Shown here one piece after another: positions 55,771 to 64,000 of a DNA stretch of 64,000 nucleotides. Location: assembly GCF_905404315.1 (NCBI RefSeq), contig NC_066276.1, positions 10,868,001 to 10,932,000 on the forward strand, read 5' to 3'. The position numbers were made by a program, and so were the translations under genes. The notes under the pieces are model-generated. The model had not been told where the DNA came from and did no database searches. It saw nothing but the letters and a program-made list of their open reading frames with translations. The stretch is from Leptidea sinapis. Lineage: Eukaryota > Arthropoda > Insecta > Lepidoptera > Pieridae. Each line of letters starts with the position of its first letter. Position 1 is the first letter of the stretch.

Positions 55771-56769
55771 ATCATATCGTCAGAAAGTTCACGGCCATAA
55801 GAATTTGTCCAAATAGATTCGATTTAGTTATTTAATATTTCTGCGCGAAGATCCCCGTTAAGATTTTCGTTTCAATACTTAAACAGAAAACTTATCTTTT
55901 ACATGAGTTTACATTACTTTTTTACAATGTTTTTCCAAAATAACCAATATTAATAACAATATACATTACCTTTCATTAGATTAGTGCAAATTTAATTATT
56001 TCGTAAAATTTCTTTTCATTTTACGTGTTGTTGTGTGTCCTACAATTTCTCAGTAACTTCAGTATTACGATGTCGATATACTTTGTCAGCACGGTCCTAT
56101 AGAGGATGTCCCAGAGAGAATGGATAATCCTGGACCGTCTTATAGTACAGCTATCAGGCGTTCAAAAAAAACAAAAAAGAAATCCAATTGGTGTCCAATT
56201 GACCTGTCTGTACTTCCATATACACCACGGCCGCAAATTAATGAAATTTGTAGTTTTTGATGTTATCTTATTCATTACCGACAGTTTTATTAAATACTTA
56301 TACAGTAAATAAGTTGTATAAGTACCTATTGTAATTGTATTTTTAATATGAAATTTCATACTTAAATAATTTTGCAATGCTTGAGAGCCTTTCTTGAAAA
56401 AAGACTATGATAACCTACGTGGCTAGCTATTTCAAAAAAATGATCTATTAATACAGTTGTATATTATGTCGACGCACCATCTTCACTGTTGATAATAAGT
56501 AACAGCTAAACAAAACAAGCTGAACGAACATTTTGAACGAACAGTTGATAGACTTTGTTTGAGGAAGGTTTTGATATCACAAGAGAAAGATTACTTAACA
56601 CGATGCAACCCGCCTGCACAGGAAAGACAAAATATTCATAAAATTACGAAAACACTAACGAACATTTTGTTAAATTTATATTTATTTAATCCTAATTCCT
56701 AACTTAGTTCCTTGTTTGATCAACATGAAGTTTTGTATTAGTTATTTATGCAACTGTTGTGTAATAAGG
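55771..56769. other. Intergenic
   Basis: No supported feature; a 68-codon frame at 56106-56312 is uninformative. Confidence 0.4.
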
Positions 56770-56817
56770 GGTATTAAAACACGGATGTGATAATAGTATC
56801 ATGAGTGTTTTAATACC
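56770..56817. repeat. 13 bp perfect inverted repeat
   Basis: GGTATTAAAACAC (56770-56782) and its exact complement GTGTTTTAATACC (56805-56817) with a 22-base loop, immediately left of the MITE below; it may be part of the same structure. Confidence 0.75.
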
Positions 56818-56845
56818 TAATTATCAACAGTAGCATACAGGACTT

Positions 56846-57456
56846 TATCTACACCCAGAATAAGAATCCTCTAAAAGTTTCTGAAACAGTTAGCTTACTG
56901 CTAACATTAAAACACCAGTCCTAGTAGTAACCTAATATCATTCATTACTGATTATATACAAATAAACTAAGTATTGATGAAACAATTATTTATTTTAGTA
57001 GTAATTACATTTTGTATAGTTCAATAATTAAAATTCACTCTATTATAATGTTCTTTTGCAGCGTTTAAAATGAATCGCTATTTTTTTTGTAAACAAAAGA
57101 ATGAAAATATCGAAGAAAAATGGCGGGGATTCGAATAACCTACTTTTTTTACGGCGCGCGACGTTCTGGTTGTGTGGAACGCGCGTAAACTAAAATGTTT
57201 TTTTTTTGGAATTCATACAGATACCACGCATCGAGCAATAAGAAAGTGGCTGTCTGTTGAAACTCTTTGCGCATGAAGGGATCGAAAAAAAAACATAGGA
57301 GTGTTGTTATGAAATTAAGTACAACATTACAACACTCGTTTGGATGATGTAATGGTTATTAGAACATTGGGTGTTTTAATGCTGGCAATAAGCTAACTGT
57401 TTCAGAATCTTTAATAGACGATTTAAAGCATGGGTGTAGATAAACACCTTAACAGG
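56846..57456. mobile_element. MITE with about 80 bp inverted ends
   Basis: The left end (TTTATCTACACCCAG ... CTGAAACAGTTAGCTTACTG ... AACACC) is the imperfect complement of the right end (GGGTGTTTTAATG ... AAGCTAACTGTTTCAG ... GGGTGTAGATAAA). The centre has a GCGCGCGACG patch near 57155 and no coding sequence. Confidence 0.72.
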
Positions 57457-57879
57457 GATACAAAAACTACTCAGGGTATTTTTTATATTAATTTGAATGC
57501 AAATAATTAGAGTTCGTGAGTGGGACACGTATTTAGGTAACTTACAAACAATTAACATAAACGTTTAAGCGAACTAAAGCTATGGGAGGAAAGATTTATT
57601 CCCAATGACCTCGAAACGGCTTAAAAATAATTTGGGGTTATTTGTAGAATCCAAGATGGCCGCGCAAAATTATTGCGTGTCTGACAGCCTTGGGTTCCGT
57701 ACCAAGGAAATAACAATAAGTAAATACTTTTAAATCTAAATATTATTATTAAAAAAAAATTACAACGAGGAGAATGAAAGACAAGCCACAATAATTGCAT
57801 ATTTTTAGGCGCTTATAATTCTGTTGACATGACATATTGACATAATTATTTTTGGATTAGAAATAGCCTTAATTTAATT
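57457..57879. other. Intergenic
   Basis: Nothing recognised. Confidence 0.45.
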
Positions 57880-58230
57880 TAATTGTCAAAGTCAAAAAAA
57901 TATTTATTCACTGTAAAACTTTATAAGTTATTTAGTGCTCAGGATGAAGTACAAAAGGTACAATAGCATTCAAATGAGTATAACAATATTCATTACCAAA
58001 TTTAGAACATTAATTCCAACTATCTTTATCATTCAAATAATCTTTCACATTATAATAGGCCTTAGATGTTAATTTATTTTTTACGATACATTTAAAATGT
58101 TTAATAGGTAATATTTTAATATCATTTGGGAGTTTATTATAAAATATAACACAATCCACTTTAAAAGACTTAGCAATTTTATTGTTAGGCTTTAGTGGCC
58201 GTATCTTTTGATTATATTGGTTAAGAATTT
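57880..58230 (-). pseudogene. CR1-like RT C-terminal fragment, minus strand
   Basis: Minus strand reads NNKIAKSFKVDCVIFYNKLP, NDIKILPIKHFKCIVKNKL and YYNVKDYLNDKDSWN with a stop near 58010, then UTR. Less damaged than its relative at 51790. Confidence 0.8.
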
Positions 58231-58369
58231 ATAAATATATTTTTACATATTGATTATGCAAACCCTCACACAGCTCGACAAACCGTTATAATTCTTTACC
58301 AACATTTAAAAACCCCCTGACTTCCTACGTATTCGCCAGACCTGGGCCCGATTGATTGCTATTTTTTAC

Positions 58370-58560
58370 ATGGGCAATTTTTTACATGCCCTCACAGAGC
58401 AAGTTGAGTCCAGATCCCCAAAGCTCTTCTGCAAAGGCATAAAAGAGCTTTCTTTGAGATGGCAGAAATGTGAATATAACGAAGTTAAACACTTCGACTA
58501 TAGTAGATTTTACAACGAGTGCACAAAACGAACCATTTTTATCCGAGACTTTTAGCAATC
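58370..58560 (+). pseudogene. Mariner transposase C-terminal scrap
   Basis: Frame reads HALTEQVESRSPKLFCKGIK then ELSLRWQKCEYNE, like the (F)(F/Y)xxGIxxLPxRWxKCxxNxG end of mariner transposases. No catalytic residues remain. Confidence 0.5.
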
Positions 58561-59887
58561 CGAGCCGAAGGCGAGGGCTGATAGTAATGTCGAGGAAAAA
58601 ACTAGTTATAAACTCTGCTTTTCATTGCGATTGCGAGGAAATAGAACAGTTTTATAACATAACATTTCTTTAATAAATATTCAAAATAAAATTAGCACAG
58701 TTTTGAATACTGAAGTAAATTGTTTTTCCCGGCATATTAATGGTATTTTTCAGAATTTGCATAAGTGTATTAGCAGAGAGTGCTAAATCCTTTACTCCAC
58801 TGGCCATTTTAACAATTATAGCAAATTTGAAGAAATTAATAAACGCACGAAAAAACAAGACCCGTTTCCCGCTGCTTTTTTGAAATCTTACGACATTGAT
58901 ATTAGGCTTGGGCTCCAGACATATACAGCCTACTATTATATTAATTTTGTAATATATATATTTTATTAATTAATTAAATAACCTACCGTATTTTAATTTA
59001 AATTTTAATATCTTATATCTCTTAAAAACACATGAGGCAAATAAATTAAAGTAAATATTATAAAATAACAAATTCTATCTCTGAACTTTTTATTGTTTTT
59101 GGCTGTATGGCTCATTTTATTTGCCTTAATATAGATACATTTATGAGTAGATACGTTTATGTACTTGTGCACAAAAATCGATTTTGTGCAGCCTATATCG
59201 TGCACAAATAAGCAATTTCAGAGCTTGAGAAGTGAAAAATATATATTTATAGTACCCAAACCTAATTTTTATTTTTTCAGTACAAAACGTCTATTTCATT
59301 CTATAACCTCTTATACCTACACGAATCTAATTTCTATTTACAATTCCTGGCATCTAAATAACGCAGTTACCTCAAAATTCTCCCTAAGGATACAAAACAT
59401 TTTGAATTTTACACAATTGAACAATTCCAAACAATTAAACCGATGCATTTCAATGAAAACGTCATCACCCAATTCTTAAAATCAATTTGCCCGTTGAAAT
59501 AGCAGCTGGTGTTGAGTTAATTTTGCCCCATTTCTGGCATTATCCGTCTGATTTATATCCGGAGATTGTGATGCGCACGCGCAAGCATAAAGTGACCCAT
59601 TATATAATTAGTTACGGACTATTTATAACATCACACCTTTTGGGGTTTATGGTGATTAAATATGTGACATCAAATTGATTTACTAATGTATTTTTTTTTT
59701 CGTATTGTACTATAGTAAGAATTTGCTTATTTTTAAACACTGTACAAAAACATATATGGCGATGATGTAATACATTATTTAATACACCTTTTATGTTTTT
59801 TGACCATACTGAGAAAAAACCAAACGAATTTCATTTATTTTGTAGCATAGCTGAAATTATTATCTTCCAGTTTAATAAAATATTTAT
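58561..59887. other. Intergenic
   Basis: Several 60-100 codon frames, none with recognisable domains. Confidence 0.4.
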
Positions 59888-60040
59888 TTAAATTTAAATT
59901 CAAATATTTTTATTCAAAATAGGATGTGGCATCACTTATTGAAAGTCAAAAAACTACCACCCATTCCAAAATGAATGCCTTAGACCTGAGAAGAATGGGT
60001 GCCACAAACTCAGCATTAAATAGGTACTAAGAATAATTAT
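59888..60040 (-). mobile_element. CR1-like element 3' UTR, copy 2
   Basis: Only the UTR: ATTCAAATATTTTTATTCAA, AAATAGGATG and GACCTGAGAAGAATGGGTGC match 43070 and 63358. Confidence 0.72.
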
Positions 60041-60744
60041 TGTACCTAACTGCATACCCTTTAGTTATGTGTGATACTCGATTTGATAAAATAATACCAT
60101 TATTACCATCCGTGATATTAAACTGACAATCTCAGTTGTAGTAATATATTCGAGCTATCAGCAACTATAGTCATAACTAGACGTACGAGTAACGGATATA
60201 TTGCGGTTTTTATACGTTTCACTGAACATTAAACTTTAAAGTCTTCATTGCTGAAATCCATACCAGAGTTCCACGTAAATAGGGCGCCCTAAAACTATGA
60301 TAGTTAATACTGTGGAACTAACCAGATTTACAAGGATTTAAGTAAATGCGTTTTACTCAATGATATTATTAATTTAAAATATATAATATAATAATATCAT
60401 TGGGCCTATAAGTTTGGCTAATTGTCTGATTTAACATCCTTTCTGAAGACTTTAAATAATACAATCTTGGTTCTCTTAGGACAACTAGATTTCGAACTAG
60501 ATCACGGAGTTGTTCCTTGATATTTTTACGTTTATTATACAATTATTATACGTTACCAGTTATATCTTTACAGCTATTCTGCGAATAAATATTTATGTGA
60601 TAAGTAATAACAATATAAAATTGGATAAGAATTTTCTATATTCATAAGTTAAACGGTTAATGTTAACGAAGGAATAGATATTTAAGTTTTACAAATTTTC
60701 TGTACCCTTCAGGGTCTACAATATGAGTACTACTTAAGATCATC
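60041..60744. other. Intergenic
   Basis: No feature recognised. Confidence 0.45.
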
Positions 60745-60830
60745 ATTCATCTTCATCATCATCAGCTGGAAGACGTTCACTGCTGGACAAAAGCCTCTCC
60801 AAAGATCGCCATGAAGATCGGTCTTGCGCT
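60745..60830 (-). pseudogene. RTE-type 3' end
   Basis: Reverse of the 22200-22320 ending: ATCATCATC tail then GCTGGAAGACGTTCACTGCT and GGACAAAAGCCTCTCC, i.e. the complement of the LGEAFVQQW-type coding end. Confidence 0.7.
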
Positions 60831-60839
60831 GCCCTCATC

Positions 60840-61049
60840 CAACCTACTCCGGCGATCAGGACCAGATCGTATACACAACGCAAAACGTCAATATGATGCT
60901 CTCTCCTCTAAGCTTTACAATAAGATTCATGAGAAGACTTTTATCTACACACTAAGCAATTTTGAGGTAAAAAAGAAAACCACCACTTATCTTAAACAAT
61001 TATCATATTGAGAAACGGAAAGTCTACTCTAACCTACTCACCAAGAATT
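60840..61049 (+). pseudogene. Non-LTR RT C-terminal scrap
   Basis: Frame reads YDALSSKLYNKIHEKTFIYT then LSNFEVKKKTTTYLKQLSY and a stop at 61011, like the LYNKIPE...NFKKxVKxYL ending of CR1-like polymerases. Confidence 0.55.
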
Positions 61050-61050
61050 A

Positions 61051-61068
61051 CACACACACACACACACA
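61051..61068. repeat. (CA)9 microsatellite
   Basis: Nine CA units directly after the retroelement coding end, with imperfect CA/TA continuation. Confidence 0.9.
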
Positions 61069-61826
61069 TACATTCACATTTAACATTTAATTTTTATTTT
61101 TTAATAAACTGAGCGATAGAGTAGTATTGAATGAGACTGAGCCGTAACGCATATCTATATTGTTCATTGCTTTGAACTCCAAAGAAAAAGTCAATCGGCG
61201 GGTTTTACTTTTGAAAATGTTGCCCAGTTTTTCAGCAAAACTGACCATTACGCTACAGAAGCGCTTGATAAATTATAAGAAAGTAAATGTAGATTGCTGA
61301 GCGAAGACGCGCTTGTCCAGATGAAAAACTTCGAGAATGATCTCCACGCAGCAAAGTCATCATTCATCACGACAATGCGTCCTCACCTTTATTAAAAGCA
61401 AACCGAAAATCCGGCCCTCACACTTCGTGTTTTTTTGTTACCAAATATTAAAAATAAGCTAAGATGTATAAGTTATAAAAGCTTTGAAGTGGCGCTGAAT
61501 GTGTACCAAAAATTTAAATTGTGTAATTAATGAGGATTCAGAAACTTACAGTATTACCAAAGTACTTTGATATGTTTTATTAGATATATATATAACTTTT
61601 AAGTTTTGTTTTATCTACGTCGTTTATTTCATGTCATGCAACTAAAATAAAATTTGAAATTAAATTGATTTTACAGTGAAAGTGTCTATTTTAAGATAAT
61701 AAGTAAGTTAGGAATAGCTATAGGACCTGCCGTAAGGATTTTTGTAACAAAACAATAATCTTATCATTAATGTGATGCACTTAATTATAGAAGTTACATT
61801 TCTCGAGAAAAAAAAACTACGTTTAA
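61069..61826. other. Intergenic with possible transposase scrap
   Basis: 61360-61390 can be read as a short IIHHDNASS-like motif (second catalytic Asp of mariner), but the surroundings do not support a confident call. Confidence 0.35.
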
Positions 61827-62150
61827 GAAAACCGACTTCAAAAACTTAAAAGTATCAAATAACTAAAAATTTAATTTAATACACCTTCTGTGGAAACCTT
61901 TACCTTTAATATGAACAAAATACTTGCATAATAATAAATTTGAATGTGCTACCTGTTGATAGGTTTGCAAGTCGGTGCCAAGCCAAATGTAGGTACCTAC
62001 ACTCGCCACGCGTGACTTTGAGCGGAATAGATGAGTCTAGAACAAAACAACCCAAGCGGACAGACACGCGTGGCCAGACAAGCTAAATAATTACAGTAAG
62101 TTAGCTGTTTATAATATTAACACACTCCTCCTTTTTAAAGTCGGTTAATA
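61827..62150. mobile_element. TIR repeat with AACCGACTTCAAAAA ends
   Basis: Left end AAACCGACTTCAAAAA (61827) and right end TTTTTAAAGTCGGTT (about 62135-62150) are inverted. The interior holds the uninterrupted equivalent of the repeat that the PLE at 47191 split; the single-copy target TAGAACAAAACAA is at 62038-62050. Confidence 0.7.
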
Positions 62151-62984
62151 AAACTCGGAAACGCCATACCAAAAGTGATGTTATTGTCCATCAACCAGCA
62201 TAATTGAAGCAACAATATGAAATGTGTTTCTCGTAATTATTGGCGTGCTCCCCAAACTGCAATATCACAAAAGTCTCGTCTACATACGACACGCAGGGGT
62301 AGAACTGTGACGTTTAATTTGGCTCGATATGATTGATGGACGCTGGACCTTCCATCTACGTGCTCGAGTTTTGATATTCGTGAAGCCATAATTCTTATAT
62401 TACGTTATTGTTGATTATTACTCACTATTGCACGCCTCGAACGCGAAGCGGCGAGGTTGTGCTTTATAACCGACCTGTCAAGGTCACACGATACACTCTA
62501 TAAACTGCATTTTTTTTTCTATTACTCTTACACATTATAAAAAGCATATCAATATAAAGCTGAGACACTAATGAATAATCCATATCCTTAAGTTGTCGAA
62601 TACGTATTCATATAAACAAAAAAGTTCATTAAAAAAATTATCATGGACGTCCATTAGTCTGTGGTTCAAAAAAAAACGGCGTGGTACAGATATCTCGAGA
62701 ACGACTTGAAGAAACGACCACTTTTTTCACAATTTTCATAATTAAGCAGATAAGGTTCCTTTCGAAAATCACTACTGTAGGCTTTAAACGCAGGTGATTC
62801 GATTTTATTAGAAATTTAACTTTAAAAAAAATATACTCGTAGCATGAGTATTATGAGTAGCATGAGTAGCAGTGCAAAAATATATGATACTATAGCATAT
62901 AATTAAACAAGAAAAACTCCTATTGTATCAATTCGTTGTCTATCTATCCGTCCATCCATCCGTCTGTCTTTCAAGATTATTTTT
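62151..62984. other. Intergenic
   Basis: No supported feature; a TCTATCCGTCCATCCATCCG run near 62941-62962 is a minor simple repeat. Confidence 0.4.
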
Positions 62985-63185
62985 CACAGAAATGCGTCAA
63001 GTAACAGTATACATATGAACATACTTCCATATCGATCCCAAATTCAATTTCTCTCATATCAGTCATGCAGCTATCCATGAAAAAGTTGAACAACCAAGAC
63101 GAGGCTATACAACCTTCTCTGACACCATTAGCGATATCAAACCAGCCCGTATAGACAACTTTAACCCACACTCAGACTCCAGAAG
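62985..63185 (-). pseudogene. RTE-type reverse transcriptase core fragment
   Basis: Minus strand reads WVKVVYTGWFDIANGVREGC then IASSWLFNFFMDSCMTDM, i.e. RT motif B region (usually GVRQGC-LSPxLFNxxMD) just before the catalytic box. Only about 65 codons. Confidence 0.82.
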
Positions 63186-63357
63186 TGGTTTTATCTGCGA
63201 TAGATAATAAAAAATATTTCTAATTAACATATGAAACAAAAAAACTACATTTTTCTATCTATCCTAATTCCTAACACCCGAATCAGTTCCATTCATTAGC
63301 CATAGGAGTTTACAAATAAGAACTTGTATTTAAATTATTTTACAATATCATCTTTCT

Positions 63358-63840
63358 CCAAATTCAAATTCAAATATTTTCATTCAAAATAGGATTCAAA
63401 ATTACTTATTGAACGTCAAAAACTACCACACATTCAAAATAGACCGCCTCAGATCTGAGAAGAACGGGCGCAAGAAACGAAAAAAGGTTTTATTTTATAA
63501 AAATATGGATTGCAATGTAATATCGTACAATAAACATTTATAATTAAAGAGCCTGAGGGTGTTCGCTTCATTCCCAGTCTGTGGTATGATTAAGAAAATC
63601 GTTTATGCTATAGTAACCTTTCCCACACAAACGTTTTTTAACAATTCTTTTAAATTTCATTACACATTTTTTTGTGTATTTTCTGTGATCATATTGTAGA
63701 AGAATATAGGTACATCGCCCAATAAAAGACTTACTAGCTCGATTTAACCGAGTAGTAGGCATAAAAAGTTTATGTTTGTTCCTTGTGTTAACATGATGAT
63801 TGTCACATTTTTTGGCAAATTCCTCAATGTGCTTATGAAC
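63358..63840 (-). pseudogene. CR1-like element 3' end, copy 3
   Basis: Minus strand reads NTRNKHKLFMPTTRLNRASK, SFIGRCTYILLQYDHRKYTK, then VKKRLCGKGYYSINDFLNHT and a stop at 63568, followed by the UTR ending near 63358. The C-terminal coding part (64 codons) is unbroken, making it the best-preserved copy of this family here. Confidence 0.85.
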
Positions 63841-63849
63841 ATATAGAAC

Positions 63850-64000
63850 ACTAGCTGACCCGGCAAACGTTGTTTTGCCATATAAATTGTTTTGATCTTT
63901 TGCTTGCTAGTTGATAAGAGAATGCGTTAGTTGTATTCATTAGTAACAATCACACTTCTTTTATATTTTGTATAATTCACACTATGGTTTCATAAATTGT
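63850..64000 (+). repeat. CTAGCTGACCCGG repeat, running off the window
   Basis: 63850-63905 matches the start of the repeat at 29128; 63950-64000 matches the right arm of the large inverted repeat (about 31500-31555, CTTTTATATTTTGTATAATT). Cut by the window edge. Confidence 0.65.

Noticed and set aside
61190..61430. Possible mariner transposase remnant with HHDNASS-like motif
   Set aside because: Only a handful of residues fit and the flanking text does not follow the transposase.
1..64000. CRISPR array, operon or prophage-type organisation
   Set aside because: No regularly spaced short repeats, no ribosome-binding-site-led gene clusters; the content is eukaryotic.
1..64000. LTR retrotransposons or integrated viral genes
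   Set aside because: I saw no gag, protease or integrase frames or paired LTRs; all RT fragments are non-LTR or Penelope type.

Overview
The window reads as nuclear DNA from a moth or butterfly (Lepidoptera). It is AT-rich, has no operons or bacterial-type gene packing, and is dominated by transposable-element debris of kinds I know from lepidopteran genomes: a Jockey-type non-LTR element seen eight times, RTE-type 3' ends, CR1-like 3' ends, Tc1 and mariner elements, a Penelope-like element (PLE), a hAT-like MITE, a tRNA-derived SINE, and a roughly 300 bp SINE-like repeat present eight times. The order Lepidoptera is inferred from these families; I cannot name the species.

The host genes I can support are few: two intronless short-chain dehydrogenase/reductase (SDR) paralogues on the minus strand (2908-3660 and 16182-16943), about 12.5 kb apart and separated by transposons, and one tRNA-Gly(GCC) gene (23171-23241). 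A degenerate tRNA-Leu-like sequence lies at 30583-30672. No other open frame looks like a host gene. Most other long frames are pieces of reverse transcriptase, transposase or repeat.

Layout. 0-7 kb: two pairs of 5'-truncated retroelements joined head to head, flanking the first SDR. 7-14.4 kb: an interspersed repeat, a short PLE, a TIR element, a 3'-truncated mariner, a nearly complete Tc1 element (10683-12249) and a decayed mariner (13068-14365). 16-24 kb: the second SDR, Jockey remnants, RTE ends and the tRNA gene. 24-27 kb: mostly unique AT-rich sequence. 27-35 kb: TIR elements, two short palindromic PLE insertions, a large inverted repeat (30682-32316) and nested MITEs. 35-46 kb: retroelement 3' ends, SINE-like copies and an inverted pair of hammerhead-like motifs (41043-41310). 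46-51 kb: a PLE with RT and GIY-YIG coding sequence between 13 bp target duplications, then a hAT-like MITE holding two tRNA-like units. 51-64 kb: SINE, non-LTR remnants, another tRNA-like TIR element and more CR1-like and RTE pieces.

The most noteworthy signals are (1) four PLE insertions that all carry 12-13 bp target duplications and 5' inverted pieces of themselves, one with a paralogous empty site in this same window; (2) hammerhead-ribozyme-like cores in the PLE termini and in a second, apparently unrelated inverted repeat; (3) a tRNA-like sequence carried inside a TIR-bearing repeat; and (4) a mosaic of near-identity between the two SDR genes that suggests gene conversion. All alignments were made by eye; no database search was run.
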